The translations under genes and the position numbers were made by a program. This document shows positions 1 through 12,196 of a stretch of DNA of 64,000 nucleotides, one piece after another. How positions within the stretch are numbered: the stretch's first letter is position 1; each line of letters opens with the position of its first letter. Source of the stretch: Panaeolus papilionaceus (lineage: Eukaryota; Basidiomycota; Agaricomycetes; Agaricales); contig JADNRZ010000003.1 in assembly GCA_015501605.1 (NCBI GenBank), positions 1,550,001 through 1,614,000 of the forward strand. Direction: 5' to 3'. Below the pieces are notes generated by a model that was given only the letters and a program-made list of their open reading frames with translations, had not been told where the DNA came from and made no database searches.

Positions 1-2436
1 GAGATAAAAGACGACGCACCATGCGCGGATGAAGACACGACGACTGAGTTGCGCTGCAATTGTTGCTTGATCTTTTTCGATTGCACCAGTCAGTTTGTCT
101 GCTTCTTCCTGCCAGTTATCCTTCTGTGCAGCTCTAATGCCATCCAATTTAACGGAGTTTGACTCGATTCGTTTCTTCAACCGTTCGACCTGATCGAGAG
201 ACAATCTGTCGTGTCGGATGAACCAATCGCGGGTTGCGAGATACAAGTCCCGTTGCGCCTGTGGTCGGTGATTTGATCAGAGATTGCATTTTTAGAACAC
301 ATTCAACCGTACTTTGAGGGATTCCAGAAGGCTGTCTTGCAGAGCTCGAGACTATATGACATGAGCAAAGGCCAAGCTTTTTCATTGAATTCGCTCACCC
401 GGAGCTCAGCAATCTCGGAATGTCGTTGTGTATGAGCAGCCACTTGCTCGAGTCCTTGGCGCACCCCATTTGAAAGCTCGCAATCGTCCCCGCGCCAGCA
501 TACTTCATTCACTTCAACGACAGCGCGAAGAGTATTGGTTAATCTGGCAAGATCTCCCTGTGGATCGGGAGATGTCGAGTGTTCAGGTGCAGGGATGAAC
601 CCCAGAAACGATTGTGTAAGTGATCCAGTCATCGAAGGGGCAGATGACACGGTGGATTCAGCAATTGACGCAGTTGTTGAGGATGGAGATAGAGTAGGCA
701 ATGTGAAGTGAGTCGGCAGAAAAGCTCGACGTAGGGCTGGAGGTGTTCGTACCGCAGCAGCTTCGCGTCTCTTAATTATCCTTTCCGCAAGGATGCATAT
801 TCTCTGCCATTGCTCGATCAAAGGAACAACTCTACCACGCATAACACTATAACGCAAAATAGTTAGTGTCTGCAAATATTTTTGAAGGATATACCCACAC
901 AATCTTCTCCTCGAGATCACTTGGAATGGTCATTTCTTCAGTCCTGTCAACGCGTTTCGAAGCCGACTCCTCATCCAGAGAGACAGCGTTCTGCTTTCTC
1001 CATGCTTCAAATGATGGCTCTGATAAGAAAGAAGCCAAAACGCCATCTTCTTTGATGATCGGGTGGTTCCTGGGGAGTTGCATGTTAGGTGTACGAAGAT
1101 CGTAAGCTGGGAACATCACGCACACCACGAAATTCATAGCCCTCGCCAAGCCTCGTCTGCAATAATAGGAGTTGGTCATATAGGATGGCACAAACAGAAG
1201 TAGGGTCACCTTCTCTGCTCGATAAATTGTTCATCCGCTGCGAACGCGTTCAAGGTCAATATTCAATGGTGCTGTTCCAGGAAAAACAATCTCACCTCCG
1301 ACTCGCTTTGGTGGGAGAGAAGGGAAAAGCCTGAATGGATAACGGCGTAGGAGAACATCCCAGAGCATCACGAACTCTGAGTATCGACGCACAACGGGAT
1401 TGTCCCTCCTCTTCCGCGCCCATTTGGCTCTCGATTAGAATTGTGTGCTAGTGGTCTGGAGACGTAAACACTTACGTTTGACTTGATTTCGTAGACTGTA
1501 TAGCGGTTGAGAATAAATCCTTGCTGACCTAGGACTGTTATTTTAATAGATTCTTCCTTGTCCCACCACAGGTCAGGCAACCCTGTTCCAGCAAGTGTGG
1601 AGGGTGTCGGATTTGCAAGGCCAGTACCTGGAGCGCCAAACCCAGTGTTGGTTGGAAGGCCATTAAAGCGGGTATTCGTATTCCATGGATCATCAGAGTA
1701 GGCGGGAAGAGGTGCTCGGGGCGGTGGTTGAGTGCTGTTTCGTCTGATAGTGGGTGCAATGGTAGAGAGCGTGGGCTGGAAGCGATCAAGATCGAGTGTG
1801 GGTTCGGGGAGAGTGTTTCGTGATGATAGCGCCGCGACCTGCTCAATGCTAACATCTGTTGGCGAGTTGAGTTATAGTGGATTAAAATGTGACGTATATA
1901 GGCCGTACCTTTGCCTGCCTGTGCAAGAGCGACGAGTGCCAATGCCACGAAGAACTCTAGCTTGGAAACCCTTGGACGTGAACTGACAAGATTGACGATC
2001 TACAATGCATATGCTCAATATGGTGCCGTTTGTAAAGTCCAACAACTTCTTACTCTGTCGATAGTGCTAGCAGGAAGAGATGAAGTGCTCAGCACTCGAG
2101 AAAGTGCATTTACGGATGTGTCACCAGTGTTCTCCGGATCGGTAGCTGTGTACGCGCGGTGGTATATAGATGGTACAGTTGCGTCCGCTACAACATTATT
2201 AGCAAAACGCTCAAAATTATCTCAGAGTAGGATTCGTATTTACCAATAACTGCACTGAACACTGACGCAGGCGCCTGCGGAATAGGTGTTGGTGTTGGAC
2301 TAGGGTTGGCACTCCATGGATCGAGTCCGTCGTCATAAACGGAACTAGCTAATGGATTATCATCGACATAACTGCTTGCAAACCCATTGGAAGTAGGAGC
2401 GACATATCGCTGAGCCGGACGAGGAGCGTTGAACAT
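1..2436 (-). CDS. MVP1: Sorting nexin Mvp1 (PX-BAR), 3' end cut by window edge
   Basis: Peripheral membrane protein of endosomes; in the Mvp1/SNX8 family it binds PI3P and shapes recycling carriers. The start is ATG at 2436 (MFNAPRP), the usual Mvp1 opening, followed by a Pro/Ser-rich stretch (DPWSANPSPTPTPIP). Exons joined by short introns then give an EH-like segment (YTATDPENTGD, near 2150; VSKLEFFVALALVALAQAGK, near 1950), the PX domain (ITVLGQQGFILNRYTVYEI near 1500; RRYSEFVMLWDVLLRRYPF near 1360; PSLPPKRVGG near 1310; ASFLSEPSFEAWRK near 1030) and the start of the BAR domain (about 850-1). The last visible part (LATRDWFIRHDRLSLDQVE, AAQLSRRVFIRAW) is still open at base 1, so the C-terminus is missing. 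Exon limits are approximate. Identity is confident from the linear order of family motifs. Confidence 0.9.
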
Positions 2437-2770
2437 GATGAAGGACACAAGAATCCGACTTCAAGTTGGTACTACGCTTACAGGGTGCATAAGCGGTTAC
2501 AGCCTATTTTGGGTTATGATGCGCAGAATCGACGAGTCATGTGTGGCATCATCATTGTTCTTGTCATTGAAAGGCCATTGCCTATTTACCCTTCTTGAAT
2601 GCCTAAGCTTATCTTTCTTTTATTTCATTGTCCAGTCTAGATATCATTTTTAAATGTCCGTGTCATTAATTCTGTGCCCTCGCAATAATTACTTATATAC
2701 AGAACGTCATAGTGGGGTATTCGAAAGCAAAGCCTCATAACAACTCCTCGTAACAGCCCCCTGTCGGCAT
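2437..2770. other. Intergenic: MVP1 promoter / PMT4 3' region
   Basis: About 330 bases between the MVP1 start and the PMT4 stop. It holds the MVP1 5' leader and the PMT4 3' untranslated region. I see no ORF or RNA gene. Confidence 0.5.
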
Positions 2771-5631
2771 CTATGCTTCCCCTGAGACTTTGGCAGCGAA
2801 ATGGAGGGTCCAGGTAGAAAGCAACCTCTTGCTATTGACCTGTTCACCAGTCAAGCTAAAAAAGAAGTTAGAAACACGTTCTACACCAGCACAAACGAAA
2901 GTAGACATACCTTGGGGTGCCGTAGGTAAGAGGGGCAATGTAGACAAACATGATGAACATGAAGAAGGAGAAGGAAGCGACAATAAGAGGTCCCTTGAGA
3001 CCAATGTCCGACCATTGTGATGGGCGTCTTCTCATCTTGGGACCTTCAATGGAAACGGGGTAATTGATCGTCTCGCTCAAGACAAAGTTGAGAACGGCTC
3101 CAGCAATTAAAGCAGAGGCCAGGTGAGAAGGCAGGTAATGATGGATAAATAGCTGACGACCCATAAGGAAGAAGGGGATGTAGTGAACACCCCAAACCAA
3201 AAGGAAGAAACCAGCATTGTTCCAGAGGCGGTTGCGAACAGCTATTGGAAGAATGAGTCGCCGAGTTGATTTAAATGTAGAGTGGACTTACGATCAGGAA
3301 TGGGATCCATGCCACGGCGTCGAGCAAGGAGATCGGCACCGAGGACACCAACATAGATGGAGAGCGCCAAAACTGATGACCACCAACCAATGATGTTGCC
3401 AATCAAGTAAATCTGCTTCTTGTTGTCGTTGTCTGTCCAGAAGCTGATACCACTGATGAGGAAGGGCCAGTTGATAGGACCACTGGCGTAAGGATGTGAG
3501 GCGGTCAAACCAGCATTGTGCTGCAGCATCAACAGTTGAAGCTCGCCAAATTTTCTGAAAAAGTTCATGCTCTTTGGGACTTTAGCAGGTTTAACGTCGT
3601 CATAACGGCCAATCTCAGGGGCTAAAAAAATACAGGGAAATAAGCCGCAACCCCAGACCCGAAACACGCCTTACGTACCTTCAGTGATAATATCGTCAAC
3701 ATACCAAATGGCTGATTGTCCTAGGGCGTTCTTCTCTCCGTTGACCTCCTGTTGTTTGAAGGCCCAGTCGGGAAGCTGGCTAGTGGAAGTCCACAGAGAA
3801 ACCTTGGTGGGGACGTGTATGAGCTTGAAATGCCCCGACTTAGTTTTCCATGCCTCGCCTTCGTCTCCTGCGTGTAGAACAATTTGGAAGAGGGTATCAT
3901 TGTGTCTGGAGTGGTCATCACGAGGCCATGTTGTGAACTCTTGGTTAGTGGGTTTGAGAGGAGAGGCAACATCGTGAGACATGAGGTGAGTTTGGGTATT
4001 GATATGGAGAAGCTGAACAACATCATTGTGACGAACGATGCGGCCACGTCCAGTCTCTGGGAGCGACCTGGTGGGGATGACCTTCCAGAAGTTGTTGGTA
4101 TCATCATGCCCGTATGCGGTAACCTGTTGACCTTGACTGCTAATACGGCCATCCTCGTATCTCAATGGGTAACGCTCGACATGAGAGTGAAGGAAGGCTT
4201 TGGTATCTTTGTGCTTGAGGGTGATAGTATCATAGTAGTGAATTTCTGGTAGGCTAAAATGAGAAATGACGCCTCGCACTAGCCAATGTCAGAACATACC
4301 TTTGCTGTTCAAGAGCATCTCATTGCCGGCCAACGTCTCTTGGAAGGCCGGGCTCATGAAGTTGTCACCAGGACCAGATTGGTTGAGAACCCAGAAGTGA
4401 ACATAGAAGAATGAGAGATAAATAACAAAAGGAACGGCAATGAAGCCCATAACACGGGCCATGAAATGCTTCCAGAAGTAGTCCTAAAGTTGACAATTGA
4501 GAACCTGTTCCAGTGAGCACAAACAGCGCAGCTAGCTCACCATTGTGTGGCCTTCTTTCTTAACGTCGAGGATGTCCCAAAGGTCAACGACAACAGCGAT
4601 TCCAATGCATGCAACGGTCAAAACGCCGTTAACTTTAGATCCCCAAGTGCAGGCCATAAATGTTCCTGTCAAAACTAGCCAGGTCCACCATTCAGGGGTG
4701 AACTCTCTGCGAAGTCACCAAACATCAATACACGAACCATATTTGACACGAATGTACTAACCTGTAGCGCAGCTTGCGGAAACGAATGTAGCCGTAGATA
4801 GTAAGTGACATGAAGAAAATCAGAGTCGCGTCCAAAAGAATAAGGCGAGATTGAGCAACATGAGCGTTATCTGTAGCGCTTTCCAATCAGAGTCATCCCT
4901 TTAAACGTGTGGTCAGAGTGGCACCTACCAAAGAGAATAATCGCTGCAGAGAAAGCCGCAATAACCGTAGAATAACCAGATTCCTTCATAATTGCGTAGA
5001 CAACTGGGACCGTGAGACTGCCTAGGATCGCTGGAAGAGCCCGCATGCCAACATAGGGTACATGGTTGTTCGTGTAGCTGTCACCAATAGTGTCGAAAGT
5101 AAATTGTCCATCAAAACCAACAAACCAGCCAGCGAGACCAAAGAGTAGCTTGGCAAATGGGGGGTGGACGTCGAAGTAGTATTGCCGAGTGATGTAGTAA
5201 GACGCGAATTTTCCGAAATGGACCTCGTCAAAGCTACATGATTTGGAGAAACACAAGTCAATCAGCATGACACGTACCATACAATGTCGAATGGTAGAAC
5301 TTACACAACTTGGTCTGGATGGTTAATTTTGTAGAAACGGAGGATGAAGGCTAGCGCTGTCAGTGCAGACACGACAAGGACACTACCCTTGTGGGTATCG
5401 AGCAAAGCCTCAAGGCGGTTTCTATCGTTCTAAAACCACATAAACAGTCGATATAAGTATCAAATCACAAGATTTTGAGAGCGCCCAAGTCGCCACACGT
5501 ACAGGGTTTTGGTAGACGACGCCGACGTGTTCGTCATCTTGGGTATGTTCATATTCATGATGGCTCCCTGGCTCAGAGGGCACCGCGCTACGACGGCTGC
5601 GGAGTGAAGGAGACTTCCCCTTTTCCGACAT
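2771..5631 (-). CDS. PMT4: Protein O-mannosyltransferase, PMT4 subfamily
   Basis: ER multi-pass enzyme (GT39) that moves mannose from dolichyl-phosphate-mannose to Ser/Thr of secretory proteins. Start ATG 5631 (MSEKGKSPSLRS), exon 1 ending VYQNP, then ENDRNRLEALL-type first helix. The luminal loop-1 acidic motif FDEVHFGKFASYYI and PPFAKLLFGLAGWFVG lie near 5230-5120. A MIR region follows LNQSGPGDNFMSPAFQETL (HSHVERYPLRYEDGRISSQGQ, LIHVPTKVSLWTS; about 4220-3790), then C-terminal membrane helices (FLLVWGVHYIPFFLMGRQLF). The last intron restores frame into LTGEQVNSKRLLSTWTLHF and stop at 2771. At least eight short introns break the gene. PGDNFMSPAFQETL is characteristic of PMT4 rather than PMT1/PMT2. 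PMT4 proteins are known for membrane-anchored substrates, which would include proteins like the one at the right edge of this window (inference). Confidence 0.93.
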
Positions 5632-6698
5632 AATGTGGGTGGAGGGAAAGAAGGAAAAGAAAGTTGAATAACCGTTGACTGGGTTAGAAAATATACAAGG
5701 GGAAAGTGAGTTTGTTGACTTTCTCCCAAGCGTGGGCGTGCCACGAATGAACCTTATGTAAGCACTCACAGGGACGCGACAACAGCTCCCATCCATCAGG
5801 GGCTTTGGTGACAATCCAAGGAAAATCTCTGGAATTATCCTTTATCGAGAATACTAATGTCGTGGTCCAAGGAATATGTCGTTACGTTTAATCCATCTGC
5901 TCATACCCAACGTCTCATACACGCCAGCGAATAGAAATTCGAACAAGCCGTGATGTCCACTCACATGACAACGGACTGAAGTAAATAAGTGAGCCGACCA
6001 AGCACACAATCAGGACATTGCGAGGGTTCAATCAAATGAATTTCAACAAGTGAGACTCAGAAACAGGAAGTAACATATCGACAAGTACTATAGTGCCCAA
6101 TTACAACAAGAGAAGGAAAAAAAAAGGGAGAGTGAAAGGTGAGGGAGCAAAATACGGCCCTCTGACGAAAGGAACGAGCAGTAAGGAGTGTTTGAGTAAT
6201 AAAAAATAAACTCAGTAAAAAGAAAGGAAGGCATAAAGTCTGATATTGTGGTATGATGCAGAAATAAGTATGAACAAGAGACCAAGAGCATGGAAAGGAA
6301 AGAGTGTGAAGCTATGCGGAAAGGAAGGGAGTGTGATGGGGTATTAAGGAAAGTCTAAGTGCGTATTGAGAGATAGAAGGGAGTATAGGAGTAGGATTCC
6401 ATGAAATGTGTAATGAAAGGGGTCGACTGGAAGGGAAGTCGAAGGGATGCGCCGCAAAAGGGAGGGAATGGTATTCTGCGAATAAAATAAAAAGGATGAT
6501 GGACTGAGCGGTATAAGGTGTCACAGGGTGTAGCATGGTGGTACAAGATATTACGGGAGAGAACGTCAAGAAATAGTGGAGAGAGGAGGGTAGAACATCA
6601 AGGTCGGTCGTAAGGTAGGCCAAGAAATCATAGAAGAGACGTGAGCGGACATGAAAGAGGAGAGAGAGAGAGAGAGAGAAAGGCTGCGGAGACATCGG
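5632..6698. other. Intergenic: PMT4 promoter and purine-rich tract after FAR1-like gene
   Basis: 5632-6050 is the PMT4 upstream region. From about 6080 to 6690 the + strand is strongly purine-rich (A/G with few C), ending in a (GA)n run at 6659-6679. In the sense of the upstream minus-strand FAR1-like gene this would be a C/U-rich 3' untranslated region. Open frames here are low-complexity Ser/Leu/Phe translations and are not believed to be genes. Confidence 0.5.
6659..6679. repeat. (GA)n microsatellite
   Basis: About ten GA units in the 3' flank of the FAR1-like gene, at the edge of the purine-rich tract. Confidence 0.8.
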
Positions 6699-9600
6699 TT
6701 ACTCCCTTGCAACCCAATCAGTGCTTCTCGAGACGAGTTCGATAGAATTGTCCGTCGTCCAGAAAAGCCTCTCTGTCGCACTTCTCCCACTCCAACTCTT
6801 CTGATCGCGGAGTATCATAGCCTAAACGCAAAATTTCAAACTCGTCAGTTTTGATCACTTTAAGGCCAGAATAGAACGCACCTGCTGAGCGCCAAAGTTT
6901 CGCTGATCATGTGCAAACAAATCAACATTATCCTCCAATGCATCGCTCAACACCTGTAGATCCTGCAAGATGGCCTGCATTGCCCTCACAGCAGCCAGAG
7001 CAAGTAGCTCTTTCCTGTTCCTCATCCCGCTACCACCTGCGCTGGGTGCAGGTAGTGATCTTGAGATGTTTTGCAGAACGGTAAGCAATATCCTCCTTGT
7101 CTCTCCCATGATCTTTTGCGCCTGCGGGAAATTCCTCCTGGACACCAGAACAAGTGCCCGAGTAATCATATCAGAGGCAAGAAGCTCCATTCGCCTCCTG
7201 ACAATCACGGGATCAGAGACACCTGTTGTGGGTTGCCGTTCCGACCTCCCTGATTGCATGGGTAGCAGCGTGACGGTCAGGAGAACGGGGTGAGCAAGTC
7301 TTGAGACGTTCTTCGCAGCGGCAGGGTCGAAGAATGAGCCGTCCACCTCCAACACAGGCACCTCATCGATCATCCTGTCCATCATTCCATCCGCGAAGTC
7401 TGGTGCATCATCGATGGCAAGTGCGTCTAGGCCCATTGCCGCCACAAATTGATCTGTCGCGTTCAGCTGCCTGTTCTGCTGTCCTCTGCGCATTGCCATC
7501 TTCTGCTGATCTGTATTGTCAAGCTCGAGCTCAATGAGCATCTCTTTCCTCTCTCCATATCTAAGCTCGCCAACATCCACATCCACATTCTGGCCGTCCG
7601 TTGAAAGGATGCTCTGTGGGCCACCAGAAACCTTACGGATCCTGAACCGGTGGGAGTCGACAATCTTGAGATGAAGCTTCATGTTGAGTAGACCGATGGA
7701 CATCATCCCACCAACGCAGCCAGCAACACAATCGCGGAGGTCATACCAGTCCTTGACGAATGTATAGGTGCCGCTGGTATGATTCGACATGAGCCAGAGG
7801 GAGGCAGGGTCGTGCGATCGACCATAACCAAATGAATGGATAGGGACGTTGCCAGCCTCTGCGCGGGCGAGAACCAAGTCCATTTGCGCACGACGGGTGC
7901 TGTCTGAAGCGTCGCTGACAAGCATCATCCCTGAGCATGGGTTGCGCGCTTTGCGTTGCAGCACCACATCAAGGCCTAGAATTTTACCAAGTCACATTTA
8001 ATGCCAAAGTAATTGAATCGGGAGTGTTACGCACCATGGTTAACGGCAGTGACAACGTCAGTTTTCTCTTCCCTCGAACCCTTCACCAAAAACTCATCGG
8101 CAGTCTCGTCCAGCTTTAAACCGGTCTCATCAACAAACTTTTGCAGACGATTCCTGCTGTGAGACTTTCCAACGCAAAGGAAAGGTGTCTTCCTTACGCG
8201 TCCACCGATTCCAACTTCAAAAGTGACGATGCTCAAACGATCCTTGGGACCCAGGGAAGCAATGAGGAAGTCCAACGTCGTCTTAATAACGCGTACTTTG
8301 AGTTGGGCAGTGCTGGGCAGGGCTGTCGGTGGTGGGAGGGAAATGACTAGGATAAGGTCAAGGGCGGGGTGGGGGAGTGGTTGCAGGGAGTTGGAAGGCC
8401 CTGAGGAGGTATGTGGGGTCACCAGGTTCACAGGTGAATCGTAGTTGCTTAGTTCGTCGTCTTCTCCCAGAGTCGCTAGCTTGTTTCCGAGGTTGCCATT
8501 AGCGTTGTACCTGTTATGAGAGCCATTCGACGTGTTGGACGAGACCGTAGAGCGGCTGTTTTGAAGCAAACTATCAACAGTGCTAACCGAAGTATGAGTG
8601 CTCCCGCTCAACATCCGCATGGCCTTGGAACTTCCTCCAAACTCCTCCATGTCGAGGGGACGAGCGGGTTCTTCCTGGCGCTTCACAATACCGTTTTGGG
8701 CCTGGAAAAGAGCAACAAGCGCTTGGATGTTGTTCTTCCAAGCTTCGAGGGACGATCGCTCCTTGAAGATCAAAATGAAAGAAGCGAGTTCGTCTTCCAT
8801 GTCGATCGTCAGGCTCATTTCCCCCGCAGCGGAGGAGGCGGTAACGTTTTTAATATGCCGTACATAGATTCTTCCCTTGAGACGGAGAACACCTTTCTGT
8901 TGACCGGATGACGATGGGATGCTTCCTGGGTCTGTCAAACCAGAAGCGTTGGACAGAAGACGACCGAGGCCCCTCTTTTTCTCTTCGACAACACAAATAA
9001 TTGCCTCCTTGAACAAGTAGACATAGAATTCACGGATAGCGGAGTCGCGGCGAACTGAGAGAAGATCGTACATTTGGAGAGGGCCTAGATCGGAAAGCGG
9101 ATGCCCTTTCCAATCAATGATGCGGTTTCGCAGGTCTTCAGTGATGGCTGAGAATGGCGAGTCCTCCTCCGAGTGAATCAGAGTGTTTTGATAAATTGAA
9201 GAATCGTGGCCATTTGATGAAGGAGCGTATTGGGATTCCTGTGGTGTCCCAAGTTGTTGGTTTAGTTGTGACTTTGGAGATACTTCTTCGGGATGGTGGT
9301 GGTTGTGTTGTTGCAGTCTTTGACGTTGTTGATGGTGATCGAGCATTGGACTTGAGTGACCAGAAGTTGGTTCTCTGTGGCTATTCCTTCCGTATGCATC
9401 TGACATGACGGGTCCAGGTATATTGTTCGCGACACGTTTGCCGGGGAGCTCGATAACGACGATGCAAGTCAAGGGTTGACTAACATCGTTGGTGCGCGTT
9501 AATGAAGAAAATTCTGGTCGAACTTGTATAGATGGTGCGACGATGTATTGAGGATGGTCATTCGTTGGATTAGATTTGACGGAACCTGTGTGGTCTAGTG

Positions 9601-10389
9601 GGTCGTCTTCGTTAGGGTCATAAGGGCGAGCTGGAGGAACGCGAGAACGGGAGGTAGGGGTATCACGACCGGGATAGAGTGGTGCAGCTCTACTATCACC
9701 CATCCCAGTCAATGCAGCGAGCTCTGGTAATATACGTGAGTGAATTGGATACATGAGAAAGTAAAAAGCTGCGCACTGTTTGACTTTCCTCCGTCGCCAT
9801 CTCCGACCTTCATTGGACGCCTGCAGACACCACAAACGCCTAGATTTGCTTTCCTCGGAACGCCCCTTCCTGCTTGACTTGGAGGGGGACCGTATACTGC
9901 AATAAAACAAGCCTTGATAAAGAGTAATGAGAAAAGAGAAAAAAGGATGATAAGATCTTGGATTTAACACACCTCATGAAGAGCATGACCGCATTCAGGT
10001 ACGATGTGAGGCTTTTCACCTGGCAGCCTGAAGCTAAAACTGAGGGGTTCTAGACAAACTGGACACTCGTCGTCATCGTCTACGGCGGTGTGAGTGGATA
10101 CTACAGGTAGAGGGGGCATAGAGTAGGGGTGAGAAGCAGTGTGGTTTTCGCTTGAAGTGTTTGTAGTAGTCGTTGAAGCTGAATAAGCTGAATGAACTGA
10201 AGGTGGTTTATTCTGTTTCCTAAAGACAGATTGAAACCCTTGCTTGAACGAAGGTTTATTGGGAGATGAAGGAGGTTTAGGAGCAGTACGAGGAGAAGTG
10301 AAAGTAGGCGTGAGAGGGATTTGATGTTCGAGGGATGTGGAGCTCAAGTTGGATCTGGAAATCCAACTGGGCGTTGTCACAGATTTCAT
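6699..10389 (-). CDS. FAR1: Far1/Ste5-type scaffold: RING-H2, PH and vWA domains
   Basis: Five exons (10389-9973, 9912-9777, 9723-8035, 7975-6882, 6821-6699) keep phase and give about 1152 aa. Order: Ser/Pro/Thr-rich N-terminus; RING-H2 from residue 109 (CPVCLEPLS, CGHALHEACF, then CGVCRRPM in exon 2); linker with PPARPYDPNEDDPLDH; PH domain (near 9050-8660; SVRRDSAIREFYVYLFKEA, LEAWKNNIQAL); His/Gln- and Ser-rich linkers; vWA fold (ALDLILVISLPPP, GPKDRLSIVTFEVG, SGMMLVSDASDSTRRAQ, IHSFGYGRSHDPASLW, YTFVKDWYDLRDCVAGCVGG); C-terminal helical tail to QKSWSGRSATERLFWTTDN and TDWVARE. RING+PH+vWA is the architecture of fungal Far1, from which yeast Ste5 is thought to derive; those scaffold pheromone-response MAPK signalling at the membrane. 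No canonical DxSxS MIDAS is visible. The start could lie further upstream (see findings). Confidence 0.87.
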
Positions 10390-12196
10390 GGAATTAGGAA
10401 ATCCAATTTTGGGCGGCGTCCCTTTAAAAAAAGAAAATAAGAACTATCAACAATTAGTTTTTTTTTTCTTTTTCTTTGTTCAGGTATAATGAGTTTGAGA
10501 GGAAAGGGTAAAGCAGGGAAAAAATTAAAAAAAGGCAATTGACACTCGGTTTATCCCACACACTCAATTCAAAACTAATAATTCTACCTTTTAAAGTAAT
10601 ACAAAGTACCCCAGATACTCTCGACACTTACCATGTGGTTCAAATTCAATACCTCCTATGAACTCAAAACAAACTGGTAAAATATCACCAATAAAATTCA
10701 CTCTTTAACCTGATGTTCGAGAAGCCCACAACTTATGTTATCAGACTGCGATTCTATTTTTTTTTCTTCAGTATGTATCAAGGGAAGCGTTTACTTATGC
10801 CCATTCATTCCAGGTCCGGATGTCGGAGTGGATGCTCGGCTTTGATCCAATTAAGTAGCCTCAATCAAAGTCTGCATACCAGTTGATTCTCTCCAACCAG
10901 TTCTTCTGAACCATGTTATGCTATCCGCTATCCGCCTCAGAACCAGTTTTACCATACCATTCTCTACACAAACAGATCGACAAATCGACACTTTTTCGAC
11001 ATTGATCAAGAAGAATCCTGCATTCTGATGAACTTCAAGGCACCTCTAGAGCACGAAGAAAACGTGGTTATATCTCGACTCTTGTACCATCACAACCCTG
11101 ACCTTTGACTATGGAGAAATATATAAACCACTGATCCTCCGACCTTCTTTTTGTTTTCCAACTATGTTATAACGGTCGACCAGGAGACCCCAAACAGTCA
11201 CCTGCGATTGTCGGGTAGGTATGTGATGGCGACCATTGCTGCCTCTCGAAACCAGGATCGGCTAAAATCAAGTACCACGAGTGTAAGTGGCGCATTGTTG
11301 TCTGATGAGCGCCTGCCGCGTTGGCAATATTTTAAAGTGAGCGCTTGATTCGAGGTTCACATCATATGTTATCTTTGCAATAACATCTGCACTTAGAGGA
11401 TATCTAGTCTTGGGTTATCTTATCTTGTAATGTTCGTTTAAGTGATGATTTAGACATTTTATCAGACTATCCACCGCTTCGCGTACATCAACAGGCCGTT
11501 ATCTACGCGTGTAAGTTTGAGTCTTACTCTGACAGCCAGGGAATGAGCACACAATTGACAGAGCTTATATGTTTCAAAATCTATTCAATCACTGTTATTC
11601 CGAGTTCCACACCAGGCTTAGCGCGGGATCCTTGACATCAACTGGTGAACACGACTTTAAATAGCACGGAAAGGCTTTTGCGATGTATGCCGTAGGCGCT
11701 GACTCACACATCCAAACCTTTGTGTGATTATATTCACATTCACTGCATTAACGCGCCTCATCCGCATAGCCCCTATTACCATTATGTTATCCGGTGGTGC
11801 ACATATGACTTTCATTCCATTCGTCATTAATCCTCTGGCAGCCCCTGAGTGCACAAAACGCTCAACCATCCCGTGATCAAACAGGGTGTTGGACAAAAAT
11901 ACACATGTCTGATGTCAGCGGTCATTCTCGCGACATTGGACATCTCGAACAGCAGCGAATAGCCCAACAATTGCCCATAATATCGCCTTTCGGCTGCGCG
12001 GGAGCGAAGTGGGAAGGGCGGCAATGTGGCGGTAAGCATGTATCCCGACATGAACTGAGGCCTGGATGAGCGGGATTTCGTGCTTTAGCTATGGCCAAAT
12101 AAAAACCGGATTTGCTTGATGTGACGCTAATAGTAACTTTTCAGCAATCCCAAACTTAACATATCGCCTCAACGGACGTAAGGTGAACCTTAGTAG
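10390..12196. other. Gene-poor stretch, FAR1-like upstream region
   Basis: No convincing gene in 1.8 kb. 10390-10640 holds an acceptor-like site (10422) and a strong GTAAGT donor on the minus strand (10631) that may belong to an upstream exon of the FAR1-like gene. The rest has only short frames without family features. Confidence 0.45.

Noticed and set aside
6080..6690. Several Ser/Leu/Phe-rich minus frames
   Set aside because: Products of a C/U-rich tract; low complexity and no start context, so treated as untranslated region.
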